Source: Ectobius pallidus (taxonomy: Eukaryota; Arthropoda; Insecta; Blattodea; Ectobiidae). From it: DNA of 64,000 nucleotides. The translations under genes and the position numbers were made by a program. Where the stretch lies: assembly GCA_964059195.1 (NCBI GenBank), contig CAXKWD010000014.1, forward strand, positions 1,922,001 to 1,986,000, written 5' to 3'. Of the stretch, positions 51,701 through 64,000 are shown piece after piece (position 1 is the stretch's first letter; each line of letters begins with the position of its first letter). Under the pieces are notes generated by a model that searched no databases, was not told where the DNA came from, and worked only from the letters and a program-made list of their open reading frames with translations.

Positions 51701-54700
51701 ACTGTTGATTAACAATGTCATTTTTGAACACAATATTGCTACCTATTTAAAGCTTTAAAAAAAATATACTGTTGCGTTGCAATGTCAATTTCTGACACGA
51801 AACCTTTACCTTTCAATGCATTTTCCAAAGTCGAAACTTCTTCCTAGCAATGTAATTTTTAAAGACAATTTGGCTGCCTATCAACGTAATTTTTCTATCA
51901 CGAATGTTTTTCCTAGCCATGCCAGTCTAAACCGGAAACTATAGCCTAGCAATGAAGTTTTAAAACACCTGACTGTTGCTTAGCAATGACATTTAGAACA
52001 AGAAACTGTAGCTTAGCAATGCCATCTCCAAATACGAAACTGTTGCCTAGGAATGTCATCTACAAGGAATAGTTTTTAATCCCTCAATGATCAATACATA
52101 CAATGAAAATATCGGTGATATGCTAATGGCAAAACATGGGTTGTAAATTTTGCTTTAATAGAAAGAATACTGTTGCCTAGCAATGAGTTTTAAATCACGA
52201 AAGTGTTGCCTAGGAATGCCATTTTAAACCCGAAACTGTTGCCTAGCAATGTCATCAAAAAGAACTGTTGCTTAGCAATGTCATTTTTAAACACAATATT
52301 GCTACCTATTATAAACGTTTTTAAAATATACTGTTGTGTAGCAATGTCAATATCAGACACAAATATTTTACGTTTCAATGCATTTTTCATGTCGAAACTT
52401 TTTCCTTGCAATGTAATTTTTAAAGACAATTTGGCTGCCTAACAATGTAATTTTTCTATCACGAAAGGTTTGCCTAGCAATCCCAGTCTAAACCGGAAAC
52501 TGTTGCCTAGCAATTAAGTTTTAAAACAGCTGACTCTTGCTTAGCAATGACATTTTTAACATGAAACTGTAACTTAGCAATGCCATCTCCAAATACGAAA
52601 CTGTTGCCTAGCAATGTCTTCTATAAGGAAAAGTTTTTGATCCTTCAATGATCAATTCATACAATGAAAATATCGGTGATATGCTAATGTCAAATCATGG
52701 GTTGTAAATTTTACTTTAATAGAAAGAATACTGTTGCCTAGCAATTAGTTTTAAAACACGAAAGTGTTGCCTAGCAATGCCATTTTAAACCGGAAACTGT
52801 TGCCTAGCAATGTCATCAAAAAGAACTGTTGCTTAGCAATGTCATTTTTTAACACAATATTGCTACCTATTAAAAGCTTTTAAAAAAAGATACTGTTGCG
52901 TAGCAATGTCAATTTCTGACACGAAACCTTTACCTTTCAATGCATTTTTCAAAGTAGAAACTTCTTCCTAGCAATGTAATTTTTAAATACAATTTGACTG
53001 CCTAACAATGTAATTTTTCTATCACGAAAGTTTTCCCTAGCCATGCTAGTCTAAACCGGAAACTGTTGCCTAGCAATGAAGTTTTAAAACACCTGACTGT
53101 TGCTTAGCAATGACATTTTGAATAAGAAACTGTAGCCTTGCAATGCCATCTCCAAATACGAAACTGTTGCCTAGCAATGTCATCTATAAGGAATAGTTCT
53201 TAATCCTTCAATGATCAATACATACAATGAAAATATCGGTGATATGCTAATGTCATAACATGGGTTGTAAATTTTACTTTAATAGAAAGAATACTGCTGC
53301 CTAGCAATGAGTTTTAAAACACGAAAGTGTTGCCTGACAATCCCATTTTAAACCAGAAACTGTTGCCTAGCAATGTCATCAAAAAGAACTGTTGCTTAGC
53401 AATGTCATCTTTAACACAATATTGCTACCTATTTAAAGCTTTTAAAAAAAGATACTGTTGCGTAGCAATGTCAATTTCTGACACGAAACCTTTACCTTTC
53501 AATGCATTTTCCAAAGTCAAAACTTCTTCCTAGCAATTTAATTTTTAAAGACAATTTGGCTGCCTATCAATGTAATTTTTCTATCACGAATGTTTTGCCT
53601 AACCATGCCAGTCTAAACCGGAAACTGTTGCCTAGCAATGAAGTTTTAAAACACCTGACTGTTGCTTAGCAATGACATTTTGAATAAGAAACTGTAGCTT
53701 AGCAATGCCATCTCCAAATACGAAACTGTTGCCTAGCAATGTCATCTATAAGGAATACCCTTTAATCCCTCAATGATCAATACATACAATGAAAATATCG
53801 GTGATATGCTAATGGCATAACAGGGGTTGTAAATTTTTCTTTAATAGAAAAGAATACTGTTGCCTAGCAATGAGTTTCAAAACACGAAAGTGTTGCCTAG
53901 CAATGCCATTTTAAACCGGAAACTGTTGCCTAGCAATGCCATCAAAAAGAACTGTTGATTAACAATGTCATTTTTGAACACAATATTGCTACCTATTTAA
54001 AGCTTTAAAAAAAATATACTGTTGCGTTGCAATGTCAATTTCTGACACGAAACCTTTACCTTCCAATGCATTTTCCAAAGTCGAAACTTCTTCTTAGCAA
54101 TGTAATTTTTAAAGACAATTTGGCTGCCTATCAACGTAATTTTTCTATCACGAATGTTTTTCCTAGCCATGCCAGTCTAAACCGGAAACTATAGCCTAGC
54201 AATGAAGTTTTAAAACACCTGACTGTTGCTTAGCAATGACATTTAGAACAAGAAACTGTAGCTTAGCAATGCCATCTCCAAATACGAAACTGTTGCCTAG
54301 GAATGTCATCTACAAGGAATAGTTTTTAATCCCTCAATGATCAATACATACAATGAAAATATCGGTGATATGCTAATGGCAAAACATGGGTTGTAAATTT
54401 TGCTTTAATAGAAAGAATACTGTTGCCTAGCAATGAGTTTTAAATCACGAAAGTGTTGCCTAGGAATGCCATTTTAAACCCGAAACTGTTGCCTAGCAAT
54501 GTCATCAAAAAGAACTGTTGCTTAGCAATGTCATTTTTAAACACAATATTGCTACCTATTATAAACGTTTTTAAAATATACTGTTGTGTAGCAATGTCAA
54601 TATCAGACACAAATATTTTACGTTTCAATGCATTTTTCATGTCGAAACTTTTTCCTTGCAATGTAATTTTTAAAGACAATTTGGCTGCCTAACAATGTAA

Positions 54701-55486
54701 TTTTTCTATCACGAAAGGTTTGCCTAGCAATCCCAGTCTAAACCGGAAACTGTTGCCTAGCAATTAAGTTTTAAAACAGCTGACTCTTGCTTAGCAATGA
54801 CATTTTTAACATGAAACTGTAACTTAGCAATGCCATCTCCAAATACGAAACTGTTGCCTAGCAATGTCTTCTATAAGGAAAAGTTTTTGATCCTTCAATG
54901 ATCAATTCATACAATGAAAATATCGGTGATATGCTAATGTCAAAACATGGGTTGTAAATTTTACTTTAATAGAAAGAATACTGTTGCCTAGCAATTAGTT
55001 TTAAAACACGAAAGTGTTGCCTAGCAATGCCATTTTAAACCGGAAACTGTTGCCTAGCAATGTCATCAAAAAGAACTGTTGCTTAGCAATGTCATTTTTT
55101 AACACAATATTGCTACCTATTAAAAGCTTTTAAAAAAAGATACTGTTGCGTAGCAATGTCAATTTCTGACACGAAACCTTTACCTTTCAATGCATTTTTC
55201 AAAGTAGAAACTTCTTCCTAGCAATGTAACTTTTAAATACAATTTGACTGCCTAACAATGTAATTTTTCTATCACGAAAGTTTTCCCTAGCCATGCTAGT
55301 CTAAACCGGAAACTGTTGCCTAGCAATGAAGTTATAAAACACCTGACTCTTGCTTAGCAATGACATTTTGAACAAGAAACTGTAGCTTAGCAATGCCATC
55401 TCCAATTACGAAACTGTTGCCTAGCAATGTCATCTATAAGGAATAGTTCTTAATCCTTCAATGATCAATACATACAATGAAAATAT
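48737..55486 (+). repeat. Three tandem 2250-bp A-B-D-E four-monomer units
   Basis: A-type markers lie at 48737, 50987 and 53237, with the next A at 55487, so the spacing is exactly 2250 bp three times. In each unit the monomers are 562 (A), 564 (B), 561 (D) and 563 bp (E). Relative to the six-monomer HOR, C and F are gone. The B monomers end as C (tcatctacaagg), so the B-to-D join passed through a B/C crossover. The E monomers of the first two units end as F (agttcttaatcc). Units two and three share catcccattttaaacc-type changes (51088, 53340) absent from unit one, so they are the youngest pair. Confidence 0.9.
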
Positions 55487-58400
55487 CGGTGATATGCTAA
55501 TGTCAAAACATGGGTTGTAAATTTTACTTTAATAGAAAGAATACTGCTGCCTAGCAATGAGTTTTAAATCACGAAAGTGTTGCCTGGCAATGCCATTTTA
55601 AACCAGAAACTGTTGCCTAGCAATGTCATCAAAAAGAACTGTTGCTTAGCAATGTCATCTTTAACACAATATTGCTATCCATTTAAAGCTTTTAAAAAAA
55701 GATACTGTTGCGTAGCAATGTCAATTTCTGACACGAAACCTTTACCTTTCAATGCATTTTCCAAAGTCAAAACTTCTTCCTAGCAATTTAATTTTTAAAG
55801 ACAATTTGGCTGCCTATCAATGTAATTTTTCTATCACGAATGTTTTGCCTAACCATGCCAGTCTAAACCGGAAACTGTTGCCTAGCAATGAAGTTTTAAA
55901 ACACCTGACTGTTGCTTAGCAATGACATTTTGAATAAGAAACTGTAGCTTAGCAATGCCATCTCCAAATACGAAACTGTTGCCTAGCAATGTCATCTATA
56001 AGGAATACCCTTTAATCCCTCAATGATCAATACATACAATGAAAATATCGGTGATATGCTAATGGCATAACAGGGGTTGTAAATTTTTCTTTAATAGAAA
56101 AGAATACTGTTGCCTAGCAATGAGTTTCAAAACACGAAAGTGTTGCCTAGCAATGCCATTTTAAACCGGAAACTGTTGCCTAGCAATGCCATCAAAAAGA
56201 ACTGTTGATTAGCAATGTCATTTTTGAACACAATATTGCTACCTATTTAAAGCTTTAAAAAAAATATACTGTTGCGTAACAATGTCAATTTCTGACACGA
56301 AACCTTTACCTTTCAATTCATTTTCCAAAGTCGAAACTTCTTCCTAGCAATGTAATTTTTAAAGACAATTTGGCTGCCTATCAACGTAATTTTTCTATCA
56401 CGAATGTTTTTCCTAGCCATGCCAGTCTAAACCGGAAACTATAGCCTAGCAATGAAGTTTTAAAACACCTGACTGTTGCTTAGCAATGACATTTAGAACA
56501 AGAAACTGTAGCTTAGCAATGCCATCTCCAAATACGAAACTGTTGCCTAGCAATGTCATCTATAAGGAATAGTTTTTAATCCTTCAATGATCAATACATA
56601 CAATGAAAATATCGGTGATATGCTAATGTCAAAACATGGGTTGTAAATTTTACTTTAATAGAAAGAATACTGCTGCCTAGCAATGAGTTTTAAAACACGA
56701 AAGTGTTGCCTAGCAATGCCATTTTAAACCAGAAACTGTTGCCTAGCAATGTCATCAAAAAGAACTGTTGCTTAGCAATGTCATTTTTGAACACAATATT
56801 GCTACCTATTAAAAGCTTTTAAAAAAAGATACTGTTGCGTAGCAATGTCAATTTCTGACACGAAACCTTTACCTTTCAATGCATTTTCCAAAGTGGAAAC
56901 TTCTTCCTAGCAATGTAATTTTTAAAGACAAATTGACAGCCTAACAATGTAATTTTTCTATCACGAAAGTTTTCCCTAGCCATGCCAGTCTAAAAAGAAA
57001 CTGTAGCCTAGCAATGAAGTTTTAAAACACCTGACTGTTGCTTAGCAATGACATTTTGAACAAGAAACTGTAGCTTAGCAATGCCATCTCCAAATACGAA
57101 ACTGTTGCCTAGGAATGTCATCTACAAGGAATAGTTTTTAATCCCTCAATGATCAATACATACAATGAAAATATCGGTGATATGCTAATGGCAAAACATG
57201 GGTTGTAAATTTTGCTTTAATAGAAAGAATACTGTTGCCTAGCAATGAGTTTTAAAACACGAAAGTGTTGCCTAGGAATGCCATTTTAAACCCGAAACTG
57301 TTGCCTAGCAATGTCATCAAAAAGAACTGTTGCTTAGCAATGTCATTTTTAAACACAATATTGCTACCTATTATAAACGTTTTTAAAATATACTGTTGTG
57401 TAGCAATGTCAATATCAGACACAAATATTTTACGTTTCAATGCATTTTTCATGTCGAAACTTTTTCCTTGCAATGTAATTTTTAAAGACAATTTGGCTGC
57501 CTAACAATGTAATTTTTCTATCACGAAAGGTTTGCCTAGCAATCCCAGTCTAAACCGGAAACTGTTGCCTAGCAATTAAGTTTTAAAACAGCTGACTCTT
57601 GCTTAGCAATGACATTTTTAACATGAAACTGTAACTTAGCAATGCCATCTCCAAATACGAAACTGTTGCCTAGCAATGTCTTCTATAAGGAAAAGTTTTT
57701 GATCCTTCAATGATCAATTCATACAATGAAAATATCGGTGATATGCTAATGTCAAAACATGGGTTGTAAATTTTACTTTAATAGAAAGAATACTGTTGCC
57801 TAGCAATTAGTTTTAAAACACGAAAGTGTTGCCTAGCAATGCCATTTTAAACCGGAAACTGTTGCCTAGCAATGTCATCAAAGAGAACTGTTGCTTAGCA
57901 ATGTCATTTTTTAACACAATATTGCTACCTATTAAAAGCTTTTAAAAAAAGATACTGTTGCGTAGCAATGTCAATTTCTGACACGAAACCTTTACCTTTC
58001 AATGCATTTTTCAAAGTAGACACTTCTTCCTAGCAATGTAATTTTTAAATACAATTTGACTGCCTAACAATGTAATTTTTCTATCACGAAAGTTTTCCCT
58101 AGCCATGCTAGTCTAAACCGGAAACTGTTGCCTAGCAATGAAGTTTTAAAACACCTGACTGTTGCTTAGCAATGACATTTTGAATAAGAAACTGTAGCCT
58201 TGCAATGCCATCTCCAAATACGAAACTGTTGCCTAGCAATGTCATCTATAAGGAATAGTTTTTAATCCTTCAATGATCAATAGATACAATGAAAATATCG
58301 GTGATATGCTAATGTCAAAACATGGTTTGTAAATTTTACTTTAATAGAAAGAATACTGTTGCTTAGCAATGAGTTTTAAAACACGAAAGTGTTGCCTAGC

Positions 58401-58859
58401 AATGCCATTTTAAACCGGAAACTGTTGCCTAGCAATGGCGTCAAAAAGAACTGTTGCTTAGCAATGTAATTTTAAACACATTATTGCTACCTATTATAAA
58501 CTTTTAAATAATATACTGTTGCGTAGCAATGTCAATTTCTGACACGAAACCTTTACCTTTCAATGCATTTTTCAAATTCGAAACTTCTTCCTAGCAATGT
58601 GATTTTTAAAGACAATTTGGCTACCTAACAATGTAATTTTTCTATCACGAATGTTTTGCCTAGTCATGCCAGTCTAAACCGGAAACTGTTGCCTAACAAT
58701 GAAGTTTTATAACACCTGACTGTTGCTTAGCAATGACATTTTGAATAAGAAACTGTAGCTTAGCAAAACCATCTCCAAATACAAAACTGTTGCCTAGCAA
58801 TGTCATCTATAAGGAATAGTTCTTAATCCTTCAATGATCAATACATACAATGAAAATAT
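55487..58859 (+). repeat. Complete six-monomer HOR (A-B-C-D-E-F, 3373 bp)
   Basis: Monomers begin at 55487 (A), 56049 (B), 56613 (C), 57175 (D), 57736 (E) and 58299 (F). The F monomer carries the cttagcaaaacc variant at 58758-58770, shared with 40940 and with the F monomer that received the retrotransposon. Confidence 0.88.
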
Positions 58860-61800
58860 CGGTGATATGCTAATGTCAAAACATGGGTTGTAAATTTTAC
58901 TTTAATAGAAAGAATACTGCTGCCTAGCAATGAGTTTTAAATCACGAAAGTGTTGCCTGGCAATGCCATTTTAAACCAGAAACTGTTGCCTAGCAATGTC
59001 ATCAAAAAGAACTGTTGCTTAGCAATGTCATCTTTAACACAATATTGCTACCCATTTAAAGCTTTTAAAAAAAGATACTGTTGCGTAGCAATGTCAATTT
59101 CTGACACGAAACCTTTACCTTTCAATGCATTTTCCAAAGTCAAAACTTCTTCCTAGCAATTTAATTTTTAAAGACAATTTGGCTGCCTATCAATGTAATT
59201 TTTCTATCACGAATGTTTTGCCTAACCATGCCAGTCTAAACCGGAAACTGTTGCCTAGCAATGAAGTTTTAAAACACCTGACTGTTGCTTAGCAATGACA
59301 TTTTGAATAAGAAACTGTAGCTTAGCAATGCCATCTCCAAATACGAAACTGTTGCCTAGCAATGTCATCTATAAGGAATACCCTTTAATCCCTCAATGAT
59401 CAATACATACAATGAAAATATCGGTGATATGCTAATGGCATAACAGGGGTTGTAAATTTTTCTTTAATAGAAAAGAATACTGTTGCCTAGCAATGAGTTT
59501 CAAAACACGAAAGTGTTGCCTAGCAATGCCATTTTAAACCGGAAACTGTTGCCTAGCAATGCCATCAAAAAGAACTGTTGATTAGCAATGTCATTTTTGA
59601 ACACAATATTGCTACCTATTTAAAGCTTTAAAAAAAATATACTGTTGCGTAGCAATGTCAATTTCTGACACGAAACCTTTACCTTTCAATGCATTTTCCA
59701 AAGTCGAAACTTCTTCCTAGCAATGTAATTTTTAAAGACAATTTGGCTGCCTATCAACGTAATTTTTCTATCACGAATGTTTTTCCTAGCCATGCCAGTC
59801 TAAACCGGAAACTATAGCCTAGCAATGAAGTTTTAAAACACCTGACTGTTGCTTAGCAATGACATTTAGAACAAGAAACTGTAGCTTAGCAATGCCATCT
59901 CCAAATACGAAACTGTTGCCTAGCAATGTCATCTATAAGGAATAGTTTTTAATCCTTCAATGATCAATACATACAATGAAAATATCGGTGATATGCTAAT
60001 GTCAAAACATGGGTTGTAAATTTTACTTTAATAGAAAGAATACTGCTGCCTAGCAATGAGTTTTAAAACACGAAAGTGTTGTCTAGCAATGCCATTTTAA
60101 ACCAGAAACTGTTGCCTAGCAATGTCATCAAAAAGAACTGTTGCTTAGCAATGTCATTTTTGAACACAATATTGCTACCTATTAAAAGCTTTTAAAAAAA
60201 GATACTGTTGCGTAGCAATGTCAATTTCTGACACGAAACCTTTACCTTTCAATGCATTTTCCAAAGTGGAAACTTCTTCCTAGCAATGTAATTTTTAAAG
60301 ACAAATTGACAGCCTAACAATGTAATTTTTCTATCACGAAAGTTTTCCCTAGCCATGCCAGTCTAAAAAGAAACTGTAGCCTAGCAATGAAGTTTTAAAA
60401 CACCTGACTGTTGCTTAGCAATGACATTTTGAACAAGAAACTGTAGCTTAGCAATGCCATCTCCAAATACGAAACTGTTGCCTAGGAATGTCATCTACAA
60501 GGAATAGTTTCTAATCCCTCAATGATCAATACATACAATGAAAATATCGGTGATATGCTAATGGCAAAACATGGGTTGTAAATTTTGCTTTAATAGAAAG
60601 AATACTGTTGCCTAGCAATGAGTTTTAAAACACGAAAGTGTTGCCTAGGAATGCCATTTTAAACCCGAAACTGTTGCCTAGCAATGTCATCAAAAAGAAC
60701 TGTTGCTTAGCAATGTCATTTTTAAACACAATATTGCTACCTATTATAAACGTTTTTAAAATATACTGTTGTGTAGCAATGTCAATATCAGACACAAATA
60801 TTTTACGTTTCAATGCATTCTTCATGTCGAAACTTTTTCCTTGCAATGTAATTTTTAAAGACAATTTGGCTGCCTAACAATGTAATTTTTCTATCACGAA
60901 AGGTTTGCCTAGCAATCCCAGTCTAAACCGGAAACTGTTGCCTAGCAATTAAGTTTTAAAACAGCTGACTCTTGCTTAGCAATGACATTTTTAACATGAA
61001 ACTGTAACTTAGCAATGCCATCTCCAAATACGAAACTGTTGCCTAGCAATGTCTTCTATAAGGAAAAGTTTTTGATCCTTCAATGATCAATTCATACAAT
61101 GAAAATATCGGTGATATGCTAATGTCAAATCATGGGTTGTAAATTTTACTTTAATAGAAAGAATACTGTTGCCTAGCAATTAGTTTTAAAACACGAAAGT
61201 GTTGCCTAGCAATGCCATTTTAAACCGGAAACTGTTGCCTAGCAATGTCATCAAAAAGAACTGTTGCTTAGCAATGTCATTTTTTAACACAATATTGCTA
61301 CCTATTAAAAGCTTTTAAAAAAAGATACTGTTGCGTAGCAATGTCAATTTCTGACACGAAACCTTTACCTTTCAATGCATTTTTCAAAGTAGAAACTTCT
61401 TCCTAGCAATGTAATTTTTAAAGACAATTTGGCTGCCTAACAATGTAATTTTTCTATCACGAAAGGTTTGCCTAGCAATCCCAGTCTAAACCGGAAACTG
61501 TTGCCTAGCAATTAAGTTTTAAAACAGCTGACTCTTGCTTAGCAATGACATTTTTAACATGAAACTGTAACTTAGCAATGCCATCTCCAAATACGAAACT
61601 GTTGCCTAGCAATGTCTTCTATAAGGAAAAGTTTTTGATCCTTCAATGATCAATTCATACAATGAAAATATCGGTGATATGCTAATGTCAAAACATGGGT
61701 TGTAAATTTTACTTTAATAGAAAGAATACTGTTGCCTAGCAATTAGTTTTAAAACACGAAAGTGTTGCCTAGCAATGCCATTTTAAACCGGAAACTGTTG

Positions 61801-62234
61801 CCTAGCAATGTCATCAAAAAGAACTGTTGCTTAGCAATGTCATTTTTTAACACAATATTGCTACCTATTAAAAGCTTTTAAAAAAAGATACTGTTGCGTA
61901 GCAATGTCAATTTCTGACACGAAACCTTTACCTTTCAATGCATTTTTCAAAGTAGAAACTTCTTCCTAGCAATGTAACTTTTAAATACAATTTGACTGCC
62001 TAACAATGTAATTTTTCTATCACGAAAGTTTTCCCTAGCCATGCTAGTCTAAACCGGAAACTGTTGCCTAGCAATGAAGTTATAAAACACCTGACTCTTG
62101 CTTAGCAATGACATTTTGAACAAGAAACTGTAGCTTAGCAATGCCATCTCCAATTACGAAACTGTTGCCTAGCAATGTCATCTATAAGGAATAGTTCTTA
62201 ATCCTTCAATGATCAATACATACAATGAAAATAT
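58860..62234 (+). repeat. Six-monomer HOR derivative (A-B-C-D-E/D-E, 3375 bp)
   Basis: Monomers begin at 58860 (A), 59422 (B), 59986 (C), 60548 (D), 61109 and 61672. The 61109 monomer starts as E (gcctagcaattag, aaagtagaaac) and from about 61420 reads as D (ggctgcctaac, aaaggtttgcc, agctgactc). E then follows again. F is absent. Confidence 0.86.
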
Positions 62235-64000
62235 CGGTGATATGCTAATGTCAAAACATGGGTTGTAAATTTTACTTTAATAGAAAGAATACTGCTGCCT
62301 AGCAATGAGTTTTAAATCACGAAAGTGTTGCCTGGCAATGCCATTTTAAACCAGAAACTGTTGCCTAGCAATGTCATCAAAAAGAACTGTTGCTTAGCAA
62401 TGTCATCTTTAACACAATATTGCTATCCATTTAAAGCTTTTAAAAAAAGATACTGTTGCGTAGCAATGTCAATTTCTGACACGAAACCTTTACCTTTCAA
62501 TGCATTTTCCAAAGTCAAAACTTCTTCCTAGCAATTTAATTTTTAAAGACAATTTGGCTGCCTATCAATGTAATTTTTCTATCACGAATGTTTTGCCTAA
62601 CCATGCCAGTCTAAACCGGAAACTGTTGCCTAGCAATGAAGTTTTAAAACACCTGACTGTTGCTTAGCAATGACATTTTGAATAAGAAACTGTAGCTTAG
62701 CAATGCCATCTCCAAATACGAAACTGTTGCCTAGCAATGTCATCTATAAGGAATACCCTTTAATCCCTCAATGATCAATACATACAATGAAAATATCGGT
62801 GATATGCTAATGGCATAACAGGGGTTGTAAATTTTTCTTTAATAGAAAAGAATACTGTTGCCTAGCAATGAGTTTCAAAACACGAAAGTGTTGCCTAGCA
62901 ATGCCATTTTAAACCGGAAACTGTTGCCTAGCAATGCCATCAAAAAGAACTGTTGATTAGCAATGTCATTTTTGAACACAATATTGCTACCTATTTAAAG
63001 CTTTAAAAAAAATATACTGTTGCGTAACAATGTCAATTTCTGACACGAAACCTTTACCTTTCAATGCATTTTCCAAAGTCGAAACTTCTTCCTAGCAATG
63101 TAATTTTTAAAGACAATTTGGCTGCCTATCAACGTAATTTTTCTATCACGAATGTTTTTCCTAGCCATGCCAGTCTAAACCGGAAACTATAGCCTAGCAA
63201 TGAAGTTTTAAAACACCTGACTGTTGCTTAGCAATGACATTTAGAACAAGAAACTGTAGCTTAGCAATGCCATCTCCAAATACGAAACTGTTGCCTAGCA
63301 ATGTCATCTATAAGGAATAGTTTTTAATCCTTCAATGATCAATACATACAATGAAAATATCGGTGATATGCTAATGTCAAAACATGGGTTGTAAATTTTA
63401 CTTTAATAGAAAGAATACTGCTGCCTAGCAATGAGTTTTAAAACACGAAAGTGTTGCCTAGCAATGCCATTTTAAACCAGAAACTGTTGCCTAGCAATGT
63501 CATCAAAAAGAACTGTTGCTTAGCAATGTCATTTTTGAACACAATATTGCTACCTATTAAAAGCTTTTAAAAAAAGATACTGTTGCGTAGCAATGTCAAT
63601 TTCTGACACGAAACCTTTACCTTTCAATGCATTTTCCAAAGTGGAAACTTCTTCCTAGCAATGTAATTTTTAAAGACAAATTGACAGCCTAACAATGTAA
63701 TTTTTCTATCACGAAAGTTTTCCCTAGCCATGCCAGTCTAAAAAGAAACTGTAGCCTAGCAATGAAGTTTTAAAACACCTGACTGTTGCTTAGCAATGAC
63801 ATTTTGAACAAGAAACTGTAGCTTAGCAATGCCATCTCCAAATACGAAACTGTTGCCTAGGAATGTCATCTACAAGGAATAGTTTTTAATCCCTCAATGA
63901 TCAATACATACAATGAAAATATCGGTGATATGCTAATGGCAAAACATGGGTTGTAAATTTTGCTTTAATAGAAAGAATACTGTTGCCTAGCAATGAGTTT
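62235..64000 (+). repeat. Six-monomer HOR, partial at the window edge (A-B-C-D)
   Basis: Monomers begin at 62235 (A), 62797 (B), 63361 (C) and 63923 (D, cut by the window end). Together with the preceding E at 61672 this block matches 54924-57252 at a constant offset of 6748 bp, including the private variant gctatccatt in A. Confidence 0.86.

Larger units (their letters stand above)
1..64000 (+). repeat. Satellite DNA array, ~562-bp monomer, head to tail
   Basis: The whole window is a tandem array. The motif cggtgatat recurs 110 times (first 541, 1103, 1667, 2229, 2791, 3353; last 62797, 63361, 63923), always on the + strand. Most spacings are 560-564 bp. Each monomer has a region of about 14 sub-repeats near 33 bp long and a linker of about 115 bp. 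Monomers fall into recurrent types told apart by diagnostic variants. I name six of them A-F: A has a cttta form before the acacaatattgc block and ggaataccc near its end; B starts with gcataacaggggttg and has gttgattagc; C has caaattgacagcc; D has gcctaggaatgcc and tcatgtcg; E has gcctagcaattag and aaagtagaaac; F has catggtttgtaaa and caaattcg. Short open frames recur only because 33 is a multiple of three. I see no cellular gene. The only non-satellite DNA is at 47682-48633. Confidence 0.97.

Noticed and set aside
1..64000. Bacterial operons, phage or defence system
   Set aside because: No coding density, no ribosome binding sites, and a satellite organisation with a LINE fragment; nothing prokaryotic is present.

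Overview
The window is one continuous eukaryotic satellite DNA array with a single transposon fragment in it. I see no cellular protein-coding gene and no RNA gene. From position 1 to 64000 the sequence is head-to-tail copies, all in the same orientation, of an AT-rich monomer of about 562 bp. Using the invariant motif cggtgatat as phase marker I counted 110 markers: the first at 541, the last at 63923. Most steps are 560-564 bp; the exceptions are 526-527 bp (losses), 896-897 bp (internal gains), and one step of 1513 bp that holds the transposon. Each monomer is itself about 14 degenerate sub-repeats of roughly 33 bp built on a core like ctgttgcctagcaatg, followed by a linker of about 115 bp that carries the phase-marker box.

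Region by region. Positions 1-10189 are two versions of an eight-monomer higher-order repeat (HOR) whose complete form is 4830 bp. The first version has gained two monomers, and another monomer copy is missing just before it. A third, partial version starts at 10190 and switches to other monomer types near 12150. From about 8952 to 29703 an 18-monomer block of 10376 bp is present twice in tandem with very few differences; its left end is drawn from the 4830-bp HOR. Around 29.7-30.4 kb the array passes into a different organisation: a six-monomer HOR (types A-B-C-D-E-F, 3373 bp when complete) and deletion or hybrid derivatives of it. These include a four-monomer A-B-D-E unit of exactly 2250 bp repeated three times (48737-55486) and a four-monomer C-D-E-F unit of 2247 bp repeated twice (34296-38789).

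At 47682-48633 a 952-bp fragment of a non-LTR retrotransposon interrupts an F-type monomer. It carries the C-terminal part of a reverse transcriptase (286-residue open frame, FADD motif retained), a 3' UTR with an AATAAA signal and a TCTA microsatellite tail. Its 5' end is lost, and there is no recognisable target-site duplication.

The organism is a eukaryote, most likely an invertebrate animal, judging from the style of the retrotransposon and the complex satellite; the species cannot be named. The most interesting signal is that the sub-repeat core matches the X-box consensus bound by RFX transcription factors except at its last base, so the array offers several hundred near-consensus sites at roughly 33-bp spacing. 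A second conserved element, the linker box with the dyad atatc-ggt-gatat, is nearly invariant. Whether either is bound by a protein cannot be judged from sequence alone.
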